A DNA stretch of 64,000 nucleotides, taken from Lineus longissimus (taxonomy: Eukaryota; Nemertea; Pilidiophora; Heteronemertea; Lineidae). The notes under the pieces were generated by a model that saw only the letters and a list, made by a program, of their open reading frames with translations, ran no database searches and was not told where the DNA came from. Location: positions 808,501-872,500 of the forward strand of contig NC_088313.1 in the NCBI RefSeq assembly GCF_910592395.1. The letters run 5' to 3'. Within the stretch, counting starts at the first letter, position 1, and each line of letters opens with the position of its first letter. This document shows positions 33,260 through 47,100 of this stretch, piece after piece. Made by a program: the position numbers and the translations under genes.

Positions 33260-36200
33260 ATGGACATGATGGATATGACTAATTTATTGAACCCTACTTC
33301 CCAACAAAATGGGGCCCTTGCACAGGTAAATCAGGCATATTTACCATATATTTAGAGAAGAAAAGAATCAATAATAATTCAAGATTTGAAATATTTAGCA
33401 AAATTTACGATTTGCTTGGTCTGTGTGCCCGATAGCAGGTGTGAAAAATCCCAAAAAATATCGTCTCGTCGCTCGAACGTCGAACATGGCGGCGATGACT
33501 TTGTATCCTCGTTTTCATATGTCGGACGTTATAGTTGCAACAGAAAAAAACACCTTTTCCAAATCTAAGGCTTCCAGTCTGATTATCTGATGTTTTACAG
33601 TTTCTCTACACGATGAGTCCTGGGATATGCTTTCATTTGTTTTTAACTGGCGCAGACAGCTGTCCGAAAATAGGTATTTCGCATCGACGGTAAATTTTTG
33701 TATCTATATGGCATGCTTACAATCATCTCATCTTTCTCTTGCAGGCAATGGCGTCTTTAGGCGGAATGAATGGGGATTCATCCAGCAAGATGATGAAGCT
33801 ATTAATGGATGGTATGTTGTGACGGATCGTTAACAGCACATTCGCTGAGGGATGGACGTTAAGAAATGGGAAGATCTCTTAACTTCCATCTTGTAGCGAT
33901 TGAAGTGCATATTCTCTTGCATCGCGGCTTGTATGGTGTATTCATATTGTTACAACTGTGTAAACTTGAGGTCAATTTTTAAGTGGATGGTGATATATTT
34001 TTGTTATTTCCATAACATGTCATTGTGTGGGCTCCTGGACTTGTTATTAACCCTCCATCTATTAACCAAGTTATGCTTCTATTATGGACAATTTTAGAGA
34101 ATGTGTAATATGTGAGACCTACTCTGGCAAAAATAGGCGCTTGCATGTGGAGAAAATAGGAAAAAGCAAAAAAGAATGAAATTTAGTTTTCTGGCAAATG
34201 TCATGTAAAACAACATACAATATATGGTGATGAGTAGATGCGGTAACAAAAACCTGAATTAGTAATGTGTTTTGAAGTCCTATCTTTAAGCGATTATCAA
34301 GCAACTGACGATTGTTTAAAGGTAATTTTGTGTACAATCGGCCTATACTAATAACTTCTAATCTGTCTTTAAGCCAAATTGTCCGCTTTTGCCAGAGCGG
34401 TTCACATGTAAGGTACAATATACAGTTCTGAAGAGAATCATTCCTCATTGTGATGAAGAGGGTCTTTTTCCTTCTCGTATTAAATAAGTTGGTCTTTTTG
34501 TTAGTGGTAAGTATGTCTTGAGAGTGGCAGACGATTGCTCATAATATGGATGCGGTGCAGGACAAGTATAGCGATGATGATGAACTGATTTGTCTCTGTT
34601 TGGATGACCAATGAAACGATATACAAAGATTGAAGTCAAAATTGAACCTCTTCCTCTTACAAGTATAATCAGACTATCTTGGGAACAAAGTGCATTTTTC
34701 TCAAAGAATGACAGGGCTTTGAGAGAAATTGTTTGAATCCCTTTTTAAAACACACAGTTCATCAATGCCTGATATGGTGATTTGACCATTTCAGTCACAG
34801 ACTTCTCTGAGTTTGATACTTTTGCTCTTAGCTGTCTATTGGGGCCGGATTTCCTAACACCAGTCATGTTGACATGGAAAATGCTCTTTTTCTGGCAGAG
34901 CTTGTTGGGATGAATCAGAATCACTTCTTTATGATTACTGGTGACTGTGGAGAATGCTTGGTAATCAAACTGTGTGCCGTTGGTTCTTTCCTGGCTTGTA
35001 ATTCCAATCTCCAAGAGAGTGTCTTTCCATGTTTGATTTCACCATCAGAAATTTGTATTGTATAATATTTTTTTATCAATCAATGTCGTGTCAGTGTGCG
35101 TCTGCGTAGGCTTTGCAAGTTTTTGCCGGCTGACTCATGCTCAAGGAGTGTCACTTCAAACAAGTTCATGCTGCAAAGCCTGTAAAAGTATATATGAATT
35201 TATGAAATTGCCTTTTGTTACGTGTGATTCCTCAATCCTGGGGCTTTTGGGATATTCTACAAATGAGTGAAATGAGCTTTAATTTTGAATTGTGCACTTC
35301 TAGAGTTGACTTGTAGTCTTTACACATGTGATATTAATTTAAAATATTTACCCTGCTGAGATAAATTGGGAGGAGGATTGAAAAGTTCCCTCTATGGGTA
35401 CTGAAATGAACCAAAAAAATATAATTTTGTTAATTTTTCTTGCCAGCAAAATCTTGCAGAGGTAGCATGGACTGTGAGTTGTCTAAACAAGAGGTGATAT
35501 TCTGGGACTAATGCTGTGTCTCTCTTTCTGTTTGATTCTGAGTTTTCAGGATGAAGACGTTGGTTGCCATGGCGCACCATTTCACAAGCGAGATTTCGAA
35601 CAAATGAGCGTGCAACTCTGCCGCAATAGTAAGGGATCAGTGCATGCAAAACATGGTATCAAACATAGCTCCTTTGACTGTTCTTCATCTGGGTGTGATG
35701 GTTACTGTTTGTTCACCCTATATTTGGGTGACAGGGTGGACTAACATGAACCTTATGTGTGGACAATTGGAACAACGTTGGTGCAGTCTGTTCTAGAATT
35801 TGTTAGACCACGCGAAGATGTAGGTTATGATAAGAACAATATGTGGACACAAGATGTTCAAGATTCAATGTGTATTTTCAATCGAGTTGTAACAATCCAA
35901 AACAAACAAAAACAGTCATTTTGAATCGTCTCTGTCACAAAAAGAGATCAACATTTTGGCATGTTTACATTTTTTTCCTCAGTCGTCAGAACGTGTGCTA
36001 ATGTCAAACTTCCCTCAGACGCTACATTCTAACATGGGCTGCTTTCTTTTTGTCTCTGTCTTTCAGAAGAGTATGCTTGGCTTACGGACGCAACCAAGCC
36101 GCCTGGCAAACTGTGGTTACCGTTGGTTCAGTCAGAGATATAGAAATATCGAGTACAGGCTGAGTGTCATGCGGGAATAGGGTGGCCAGGTTTGGACGAG

Positions 36201-39200
36201 GACTGTTAACCCTGTTTAATCCAAACCAATATAGATGCTCTCTGTTCTTTTGTCTTTTGCAGATTCAACTTTGCAGACTTTCCAAATCCTGGCCACCAAT
36301 GTTTTTGTTCTCATTTTCTCGCGTTCTCTAACCCGGCATTGTTGTTCTGCTCTTATATTTTGCAGATGAAGTCCACACACTAAAAAAACAACTTGTTTTT
36401 ACACATTTTTTCTTCTATTTCAATATTTTTAATCAAAACGGAGTGGACTTTGGCGACTTGGCCCAAGGGTTCGGATGAGGGTAGTCAGGGTTTATGATTA
36501 CAGACATGACAGAGTAGGCCCATGCTGATATCAATCTCTTGATGCGCTTCCCTCTGAGCTTGTGTTGCAAAAGAATCACAATTCGTTGAAATTTGAAATC
36601 ATCCCTGAACCTATCATCTGAAAAAGAGACGCTTCGCATACTTTGACCAAACACTGATCAGTCGATCAAAACTTGCAGCTTGACTATTTTTTTCTCATGT
36701 TCAAGTTTTTCCCCACCATGATGATGTGAGTTCTGCCATTCTGAAAATACCCAGCTAATTGGCTCAGTGCCAGTGGTCCTGAGTAAAAACCAAACATGTG
36801 TACAATAAATTTCTTTTCAGCCAGAACTAACAAGTGCTAATCCCAAAGTTTCTCTTTTCAGAAAACTTTGTCAGTTTTGGTTGAATTCTAGATGTGTGAC
36901 ATTTAAAAGAGACTCTACTCTAGCCAGCATTGTTGAACTAGACTGGTAGTGCTTGGACTGATAAATATGGATTTGGGAACATCTGCTCCCTGTTCATTGA
37001 AATTGAAAAATCTGTTCAAAACTTTGCAAAGTTACACTATATAGAGCAACCATTTGTTTTCATTTGACTTGCCAGAGCTTACTGAAATGGTGCCAGTCTT
37101 GGTTCGTGCAGCTTTCAATTGAAGTGAAGTACTCTTTGTAAAGCCAGGAACATCTGAAAATGTCTGTCCCACATTTGTAAATTCAATAAAACGTTAAGCC
37201 TCTTTGGTTGAAAAATAAGACATCAATATCAGCAATGCTTGATATCGGATTGAGAGAGCAAAAAATATTGATAGAATGATTGAAGGCGTTTCTTTAGGGC
37301 TCATAATTGACTTTTCAAAAGGGTCTTCATCGATACACATTTTCACCTGTTGCTGGTTATTGTCACATGCTGTGTAGAGAGGAGTGTTCTAGTCTCTCTC
37401 CGTCGGCAACACTTTGTACATTTCTGGTAAGATTGGCCCCAGGCTGGTATCTTGTTATTTCCCTGTCGGCCTTGGATTTACAAATTGCTGAAATGATACC
37501 AATCTGGGGTGATCTTTGCTTGGCGTTGTGTTTTAGTGTTTGATATTTTTGGGCCAAAAAGTAGCTCGATTCGATCACCTATAGAATAATGTATCGATAG
37601 TGCTTTATTCTCCCAATAATGTTTTGTTTTTCTTTCTTTCTCTGTTCTTGCATATTCCAATACTAGACGGTGCGATAAATAATTCCAAAATGACGCATGC
37701 CAGTTATGGATCTAGTACAACCACGTCATGTCAGCCTGGTTACATTCTGGCATGCCGACGATCAAAAGTCGTGCTCAACCCGGTAAAGGTTTGATTTATG
37801 AAGTCACGGAGAGATCTTTCATGTAATTTGCGATAGTTTTCTCAGACTTTGTTCCGTAGCCTGTTTGTCAATTTCAGCGTCTATTTCAGTACTTGATTGC
37901 CTTGGGAAACAGACACCAAGGGTTTGGGGTCAATGGTGTCCTCCTTGTTTCAAATGTGCTGCCTTATCTGCCCAAATAATTCAATCCCCCCAGTCCACTC
38001 CGCTCTCCTATAGCTCCTCTTGCCTGCAAGTCCTAAAGTACAGGATGACAGGAAAGCTCTGACAAGCATGACTTTCTGCGGGGAATTCTTTTTGCATGAT
38101 CCCTAAATCACCATGTGCTTTAGAAATGGCATATCCGCATCCCTGGTCCTCTGGTGAACTACTCTGTATCGCTTACATACTCAAGTCTTATCTTGATGAG
38201 GCAGTGCAACCAACATGACCAGTTTCTAATTCTATGCTTTGCCTTTTAGATGCGAGTTGTACCGTGGATCAGTTGGGGCCAGTTATCGAGGGGCCCGGTG
38301 CCAAGAAACAGGTCAAGCCTTACCAGTTGCCGAAGTTATCATCGACACAGCAGGAAACGATCGCACGGGCGAGGAAGTATGCAATGGAACAAAGTATCAA
38401 GAGTGTGTTGGTGAAGCAGACGATTGCACACCAGCAGCAGGTGAGAATTGACTTCATGTCGTCTGGTAAACAGTAGCTGACCTTCCTCTTACCATGGAAT
38501 GAAGGTCAAAATGGTGTTGGAAAGAATGACGTGCTGTTAAAGTTAGAGAGGTTGAAACTGAAAACTATGTTACTCTGTAATTATTTTCGATTTGAAACCA
38601 ACTTCTGTTTTATTTTTCAGCAAATGTTGAACTTCCAAAACACGGTTCAGAGACAACAAGCTTTGGCACTCATGTGCAGGTGAGTGTTCCACCCAAGGCT
38701 ATGCTCCATGTTCTGTTTAGACTGCTTTGATACAGGATGTTCCACAGCGTAAAATGGTTGGCTGTGGTGTCACGTACGACATTTTGTGATGTTGTACATT
38801 GTGTCATGATGTCATGGGACAGGTATTTCGGTTCATCACAACTCTCACAACAGTCTTATGGTTAAACCAAACCTGAATGACGTCACATGAATATATTGTA
38901 ATACTTGAATCGTGTGTTACTAAAAATAATTCTCTGGTGATATGATTTCAGGATTTATGTTGGAAGCATCAACTTTGAGATTAAGGAGGACACGATCAAA
39001 CAAGCATTCATCCCGTTCGGCCCGATAAAGAGTGTCAACTTATCGTGGGATCCTAACACAAACAAACATAAAGGATTTGCATTTATTGAGTACGAGCTTC
39101 CCGAGGCTGCCCAACTTGCTCTTGACCAGATGAACGGCGTCATGATAGGAGGGAGGAATATTAAGGTAGAAACATTCTTAAGATAGCTGCTCTTCTAATC

Positions 39201-42153
39201 AGGGGGTGTGATGTTTCTATTTTGAGGGGAAGTTATCTCGGTTAGGTAGCAAGGTGACCTGATTAATCCAATTACAAATAATCTGTACGTCATATTCTTC
39301 AATCTCGTCTAGGTTGGCCGTCCAAGCAATATGCCCCAAGCTCAGCCCATCATTGAACAGCTAGCGGTGGAAGCAAAGAACTTTAACAGGATCTATGTGT
39401 CATCGATTCATCATGATCTCACAGAAACGGACATACAGAGGTAAGTTTAGACGTCGAGAGTCAAGTATGTGACCGGCTCTGGCAAGAGAGAACACGTTTT
39501 TTCCCAAATGTGACTACCTGCTGGGCAGTCGCGGCAACATGGTGGAAGTCTTTGTTTGGTTGTGGATCATGTGATGAGTTCTCTGGCTACAGTTGCTTGA
39601 TGATACCTGTGTTCTGTATTTCAGTGTTTTCGAAGCGTTTGGAAAAATCACATCGTGTGGTCTGGCGCAAGATGCATCAAAGCCTGGTAAACACAAGTAA
39701 GTAATAATCCATGTTATGTCAAGTGCCACTGAGACTGATGGTGACTTTCATTTCTTTCTTGAACGCCTTGTAAACTTTCAAATATTTGGATGCTAACTGT
39801 ATTCTGCATCAACCAATTATCTCTTGCTTTCAGGGGGTATGGCTTCATTGAGTACGACACTCCACAAGCTTCTCTTGACGCTGTCTCCTCCATGAACTTG
39901 TTTGATCTTGGTGGCCAGTACCTACGAGTTGGAAAGGTAAGCCTAACATTGTAAACACTCAAATCTTCGTGAGCGGGTTTCGTGGATTTTTTGCAAAAAA
40001 AAATTTTTTTTCTGTTTTTTTCTGTTTCTTCTTTTTTTTCCTTTTTGCAGATCGAGGTGATCGGCAAAAATAAAAATAACGAAAAAAAAAAAAAAATTTT
40101 TTGATTGGAAAAGTTGAAAGTAACTTGAGTCAGCCAAAATGAAAATCAGAATTATAAAAAGAGAATTTCACAAATCAAAAAATGAATGGGCACAAATATT
40201 TTCAGGTTGACGGTATTGTGCCCCCTGTAGGCCTCAGCTCAGTGTGTGAAGAGCTGGAAGGCCCTGTGACAGATAATGCTATGCACAGACCGGTTTTCTC
40301 TGAATGAATCTGCCTAAGTGTTATCTGCATTGTTGTTAAGTCTTCTGTTTTTCTGTTTCAGTGTATCACGCCTCCAAATGCTGGCCAGGCTCCTTCCGGC
40401 CCAGGTAGTATGCCCACTGCTGCTGCAGTGGCTGCGGCAGCCGTCACCGCCAAGATAACAGCAATGGATGCTGTGGCAAATGTTGGTTCATCCAACGAAA
40501 CTGTCAAAATGCCAAGTAAATCTTCTTCAGTAAGTTTTCAAGAACTTTTCAACTTACTTGATCCTAACATCTTATTCTGCGTTCGCTGTTTTTGCAGCAT
40601 TTGACTCGATAGCTTTACGTAACTTTTGACTCTGAAAAATTGATTCATTATTGCCAGATATGAAACTAATTTGTGCTTTCAAGACTTGTGAGGTTGATGT
40701 GAATTGTTCCTTCTTTCAGCCTGTGATACCCCCACCACCCCCACCTGTGCCGGTGGCCACCAAATCGGCAACAAGCAGCCCGAAGCTGGGTGCCATACCT
40801 CCTCCAGGTGTTGTAGATATCAAGTCGCTGGGTCCACCTGGAGTGGCCACACCGAGCACCATCGGTGCGCCAGGAGTTGTTGTGCCTACAGTGTTAGGAG
40901 CACCAGGGGTCGTTACGCCCCAATTAGGAGCCATATCGCAGCCAATTCCAGGTTTGTTGTCTTGCCTCTTCTACATCCAAATAGATTCATCACTTTGGTC
41001 TGATGAAGTCCATAGGTTCGCTTTTCAAAGGGAAAATAAATGTTCTTAGAATGTTCATCCGTAGACTGATGTAATCAGGAAACTACTCGATCAACGTTGA
41101 TCATCAATGTTTTTGACATCATCATGTGGCACAATCGTTGAATCAGCTGGAAAAACAAAAATCCATGCACCGCTTCCAAAATGAGGATATTTTGTGTTGT
41201 TGCAGTGTCTGCCATTCCCCCGCCCCCCACGCCTGAACCTACCAAGGCCGAGAAACGTAAGAAAGAGCGAGAAGAGGATGCTGCCCAATCACTCGATCAG
41301 CAGGAGAATATGAAGATCAGTGGAAGTAATGCTCGCCATATGGTCATGCAGAAACTCATGAGAAAGTCGATGACGGTAAGCCAGACATTAGCATAATCCT
41401 CAAGGCTCATGCCAATTCAGTTGATTGGGTCACTCTGACACCTATTCTTCTGGTACACAGATCAGATGATAGGTAAATTTGTAACTGATTTGTATCATGA
41501 TTTGCTTGTTAATTCAGTTGTTTGTCTCTTCTTTTTAAGAATCGGGTCATGGTGCTAAGAAATATGGTTGGACCTGAAGATCTAGATGATGAATTAGAAA
41601 CTGAAGTGACAGAGGAGTGTGGCAAGTTTGGAAACGTTGAACGGGTCATCATTTATCAAGAAAAACAAGGAGAAGAAGAAGATGCAGAAATTATCGTTAA
41701 AATATTTGTGGAATTCACCGTCGAAAGATGTAAGTCATTTTGTGCACGAGGTTGTATTTCCCTCAGGACCAACACCCTTAGAATCAAGAGAACACAGCTA
41801 ACTTGGCTTGTTATTGGCTCTTTTGATGAGACATTTCTAAGAGAGTTGACCTCTGTCATATACTGGGCGACCGACCAGGAATCGGGCCAGGAACCTCAGC
41901 GGTGATGAGCACTGATGTTTCCATTCACCACTCCGATGGCCTGTTCTTAGTTGATTTGTTGGCTGTGAAGAGTTTCACTGTAAGAGGCCTAATGCCGGTG
42001 GCTATGGCAAAGTATTAAAACCTGTTTTTCTCTCTATTTTCAGCTGTTCAACTGGCCTGCAATGCTCTAAACGGGCGGTTTTTTGGTGGAAGAATTGTTC
42101 GGGCGGAGACATATGACGTGGACATGTATGAAGCAAACGACCTATCAGGATGA
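33260..42153 (+). CDS. PUF60: Poly(U)-binding splicing factor PUF60 (Half-pint)
   Basis: Nuclear splicing factor that works with U2AF at 3' splice sites and also represses transcription (FIR). Thirteen exons: 33260-33325, 33745-33811, 38250-38440, 38621-38679, 38952-39165, 39313-39440, 39625-39696, 39834-39936, 40362-40529, 40720-40951, 41206-41375, 41540-41729, 42044-42153; all phases agree, 589 aa (human 559). Order: divergent N-terminus, the conserved helix [25 protein letters not shown]1 ([11 protein letters not shown] and KGFAFIEY), RRM2 ([11 protein letters not shown] and KGYGFIEY), an Ala-rich stretch, a Pro/Gly-rich linker with repeated GxPGV units (exon 40720-40951), then [16 protein letters not shown] and a C-terminal UHM/RRM3 with VTEECGKFG and [15 protein letters not shown]. 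The RxF of UHMs appears as GRFFGGR. The start follows the shared promoter with NHP2; the variable N-terminus makes it less certain. Confidence 0.96.
33812..38249 (+). other. Long PUF60 intron 2 (4.4 kb)
   Basis: Contains a TIR element (34110-34407) and several splice-like acceptors (about 35551, 36067, 37667). Any cassette here must enter in phase 1 and be a multiple of three, and none of these fits. Probably intronic regulatory or spacer DNA. Confidence 0.6.
34110..34407. mobile_element. TIR element in PUF60 intron
   Basis: Left end ATGTGAGACCTACTCTGGCA AAAATAGGCG and right end CGCTTTTGCCAGAGCGGTTC ACATGT are inverted copies with several differences. Similar ends occur on the palindrome at 21494, and a single end-like motif TGACCGGCTCTGGCAAG occurs near 39471. 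Non-autonomous DNA element, older than the PI4K2 copy judging by divergence. Confidence 0.65.
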
Positions 42154-44177
42154 GCCAGTGTCATCAAGCTGTAAAAAACTGTGAAATCTTGTTAAAAACT
42201 GCCAATATGTACAAATATGAATTGTTGTGCTTGGCTGGAGTTGTCCTCAATGCATCCCTTCCTGCAGTGTATGTATTGTGTTGTAGGGGGAACTCGGTGG
42301 CCTGGTGCAGTCAGTGTTCTCAGATTTATGTCATCTCTATGGTGGAATCAGTGACTATGAAAGTAGCTCGCACCACTTCCACAGATGAACCACTTCCTAA
42401 CGTTTGAGGCAGGCCATGCTGTACATAATTGAATAGTCTTACATGACCGACATTGTCCAAGTATAACAACCATCCCTTTTTGAGATGTGTATACTATGTT
42501 GTTGAAAGGCCCAGCACCCATGGGTGAGAGATTGTTTCTCTGAGTATCTTCTCTGCCAGTCGAGGGCTTTGTCCACAGAGCTTGGTATCGTCACTGGTTT
42601 GGCTGATGCACTGCAATGTTTGACGCTGGCCATACTGTACATAATGCATACTTTGTCATCGTTGTCTTGATATACAACCCATTCGTTTCGGTGGCTGCTC
42701 GAATCTCCTCTGTCACAGGTAGATTTGGGACTGGGTCCTTGCTGAAGTTCAGTTTGAACTGCCCTCTCTACAGGGTAATTTCATGTCAATTTTATATTGT
42801 ATTCTAGTAGTGGTCACAAACCTTTACCAAGTGAGGTTGGTGAGCTGGTGACAGATGTTGCAGTGGGAGGTGTCCAGCAGTCAGTGGTTGTTTTCTTGGA
42901 CAAGTGAAAGTTGGCTTGTTTGAACAACGAGACTGCTGTGACGACGCTCCCTCATTTTGGGTCCATCATTCTGTTCTGGGAGTAGGATCCTTTCTTTATG
43001 GTATTGGATCTTCTGGTCTCTGCTGATTGCAGCCTCCTCACTTGTTCATGAATTGATGTCTGTGACCTCCAACATGACTGGCACTGATTTTGAAATACCA
43101 TGAAATTGTGTTGCATGTTATTTCCTTGAAAAATGGTTTTTTTCTCAACCTTGGAGGATTTTACCGGATACTGGTTTTCAGATATTTATTGGATCTTGTG
43201 ATGTTGTCACTTCATGTACATACTTGGTAATAAGCAATACATTTTAATGCAATTTTCATTTTAAATTTGAATGGTCAGTGATTTTAGTGCTTAAATTTGT
43301 CAAATTTTAAAAATAGTATTGGAATTAATCAAAATATTTCTTCAATACTTGTAATCCATTTGGACTAATGAAGGGCACTTGCAAATGAACTGAAAAGTAC
43401 TAATATTACTATTATCAATAGAGAGGAGGTTTCTGGACCTGGTGTTTCTGTAGTTCTAATGGTTTAATCATATTGTCAGGACTAATATCTCCGTGGTTGA
43501 TGCTATCTGTAACACAGTGTTGTAAATCTGGATATGAGAACTCCATGATGACAAAGTCGAGGATTTGTGGTTTCACCTTACACAGGTTATCTCCTGTCCC
43601 CATTCCCCATTAATGTTGTGAATTCTAAAACACCTTTATTACAATGTTAAGTACATGAGGCCTCGTTCTGACCGCAGTGGTTTTTGGTGTCACAGCCAGT
43701 ACAGCTTGGGTTGTTCTAGAATCTTAACCTGTTTATGAATTGAATACAAATGACTTCACATCTCAAGGTGTTTTTGAATGAAAATTGCTAGCAAACTGGA
43801 GGTTTTTAGTTGTCTCACCAAATGCTGTGCGAGAAGAGCTGTCATTGGCTGAAACCCTCACCAAAATGTCTTGGGTTTGGCTCACATTATGACTGCACAT
43901 CTGTGGTGTTCGGTGAGACAATATATAATGCCATTTTGGTATAAAAAAAATCATGTTCGTGGATATGATTTGATTGACATTGAATGTTATGAAACTTGTA
44001 TGATGTGTGTAGATAAACGCTATTTTGTATTTATACAACTTTGTTGTTTTCTATGTATAATGGTGACTACATCCCATGAAAGCGAGCTTGACTGAGTTAA
44101 CAGAAACAATAACAACAATAGGAGAAGTCAATTGGTTGCATCTGTTGGTATATTGTGACTATTCAGCTCAAATATGT
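42154..44177. other. PUF60 3' UTR and convergent spacer
   Basis: Region between the PUF60 stop and the convergent stop of the secreted propeller gene. It probably holds a long PUF60 3' UTR, but no canonical AATAAA was identified with confidence. No exon recognised. Confidence 0.5.
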
Positions 44178-47100
44178 TCAGGTGGTGATTATCTCTTCCA
44201 AGCTCTTCACTAAAAGGCTATTGATGATCTCATCCTTGATGATACTGGTGTTGGGCAGTCCCAGTGCATCTCGGATGACGTGTCCAATACTAATGGCACC
44301 CTGCTCGTATGCACCAACTTCAAATGCATTGATGGCAGCCCGGATGTCCCAGTATATTTCATACCTGAAAGATAAATCTGCATGGTGAGATCCATGTCCG
44401 CAAGTGATTTTCATGTTTTGTTAAGAAAAAATATAAAGGTTTGTTGTCAATGCTGTCACATTTCAATCTAACACTCCCGTGGACAAACACTCCCGTGGAC
44501 AAACACTCCCGTGGACAAACACTCCCGTGGACAAACACTCCCGTGGACAAACACTCCCGTGGACAAACACTCCCGTGGACAAACACTCCCGTGGAAAAAC
44601 ACTCCCCTGGACAAACACTCCCGTGGACAAACACTCCCCTGGACAAACACTCCCCTGGACAAACACTCCCCTGGACAAACACTCCCCTGGACAAACACTC
44701 CCGTGGACAAACACTCCCGTGGACAAACACTCCCGTGGACAAACACTCCCCTGGAAAAACACTCCCGTGGACAAACACTGATCCTGTATTATTTGACAGC
44801 CAACCACAACCTCCACAACATGTGGACCTCCAAGGCAGTTTATATCCTAAACGGCATGGGGAGGGAGGAAGCCGATCCATTGTGTCTGGAGTGGACCTGC
44901 ATGTACGTAGTCATGGTGTCATTCTTTGAGAAATGTGTGTAGAGATGTGATCCTACCTTGCCTTGTAAAGGATGAAAACGTCCTTTGTCAAATTGAGGAT
45001 TAATGCAATACAGAGGTCCATCGTGCATTCAACCAGATCCTTGGCAAATGCTAAAATTTTATAAGCCAGCTTGACCTCTCCACAGGTTATCAGAGCGGTG
45101 TACATTTCGTGGATGGCTTTGCCAAGGAGGTGTAGGCCAAGGTGGAACTGCAACAAAAATGAATATGAAAATGATTATGCTGTCTGTGATATTTTGATTT
45201 GTTGCCTACCATTTCACTGGCACGATTGTTGACATATCAAGGAGAGACACGTCTGACACAGGCAGAGACACTTTCACAACCATGCCTAAAGCATAAAGGA
45301 CTGCACAGATTTCATCAACCTGACTAGTCGAGGACACTAAACAGAACCTACAAACATCAAATACACTACTTCAGTCTTCCCTACAATGATGGCAATCCCA
45401 GTACAACTGTTCTTTACAGATAAGCCACACTAAAGGGATAACGTCGTTGTGATGGCTCCGCCCGGACTCGACATTAAGCGTACTCACATCCTTTTTGATA
45501 AAAGCAGTGAATGCCAACTCGAACTTGGCCACCATCATTTCTCCGTCATCCACACAGTCTGGTCCTGTTATGGAATCTTGACCAAGACCTCTGTTGAAAC
45601 CCTGGAAGACCTGAGTCCATCTGGAGGACTGCGCTGAGGAATTGCTCACAATACCTGGAAAATAACAACACTACAGCTTAACATCAGCTTCCAATGCTTC
45701 ATCCTGTCGCCCGTCGTCTGCTATGAGATTCTGCTGTAGACGCACTCCCATCCCCGCATACCATGGCCAGTTGCATGATCCTCCCTTCGCACTCATTTCA
45801 TTGTGAAGGTAATACCGAGTGAGAGGTCTTGAAGCTCATGCCACGCTCAAGTCAAAGTTGGTTAGTGCAAACTCGGCCCTGTCCTCTCCATGAAGCTGTC
45901 CATGGGGATGAGGTGAAGTGAATGAAGAGTAGAGGAAGTGTGGTGCTAAAGGGACAGGTTCAGCTTTCCTTCCTCATTGCCTCCATCGTCTCGGCGACGC
46001 GCGTTGTCTCTAAGCTGAGCAATGTCAATACATTGAATGTCAAGATGGCCCAACCCCAGACTTTTTCAGACCTACCTCTCTGCAACACACTGACGTGGCT
46101 TCCTACAAGGTATCGGACCTCATACTTCCCTTTCGGCAGAAATAGCTTGAGCCCAGCCTTACCCTCGGGGACAGGGCGACCTCCAGGATTCAGCGCTCCG
46201 TTCACATACCTACAGTAATGGGAAAGCGTCCCTTAGAGCAGACGCAACAATATGTCCCGTTATGAAGAAGAGCCCCCGTGGCAGACATGTCAGAATTTCA
46301 TTAACCCATCCCTCAAAAGAAAAAGATTTTTCCTCTGATAAAAGCTAAACCATCCACCAGTGACTTCTAATGTGTCCTTCCCTGTTGTAGTGTGACAGAT
46401 TAGTGATGGTTATTTAGAGGCTCGTGATCTGTCCCCCATCCGGGACACTCTCGAGACAAGGACATTCCAAAACGGTTACACTTGGACATGCGTTGACTCT
46501 TTCGCTCTGAAGAGGGTATGTAACTGCACTGAGTGTAACTGTGTTTATCTTCGATGCCCGCCCAAGTTGACCTCATCTTTCATTGATTGTCGGATGACCT
46601 GAATGGTCTTCCACATCATTTTGCAAAGACAACCAAAAACGGCATGAAGACGCGATAAAACTACTATCAAAGGATTAACTTTTCATCGAATCATCCCCCT
46701 GATATTCTACAATCACCTGTAGTCAAGGTATTCATCATTGCCAGCTCCAGCTCTGAAGATTCCGATCCAGTCTTTCCCGACGCTCTCATCGCGAGGGACA
46801 TCCCAGGAGGTCACAAGGATTCCTCCAAACGCCACGCTTGGAGGATAGACAACCATGGAGCGGCTCTGCTTGACTGCTATAATCTGGAAATTGATTGGGA
46901 GATGTGGAGATATATAGGGCGTAACTGCCTCTCGAACTCGGAATCCTGAATTGTGACAGAAGCGAAAAGATGGACAAAGCAGTAAACTTAACTGATGTTT
47001 GGTGACGCATCCTGAGAGCAGGATTTTTTACTCCTACGTCTCAATACAGTTTAAAATATGGACAGGCGGAGTATATTGAAAACCACTGGTTATGCCAGGA

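Noticed and set aside
35551-35630. Acceptor-like GTTTTCAG followed by an open stretch in PUF60 intron 2
   Set aside because: In the required phase it meets TGA immediately.
36067-36180. Acceptor-like site followed by about 25 open codons in PUF60 intron 2
   Set aside because: No good donor of the right phase before an in-frame stop.
37600-37794. Frame with a sushi-like [17 protein letters not shown] stretch after an acceptor-like CTAG in the PUF60 intron
   Set aside because: As a cassette it would end in phase 0 and shift PUF60; no partner exons of a sushi protein are visible.
44441-44942. Open frames on both strands with DKHSRGQTLPWTNTPV-like repeats
   Set aside because: Artefact of the 16-bp minisatellite in an intron of the propeller gene.
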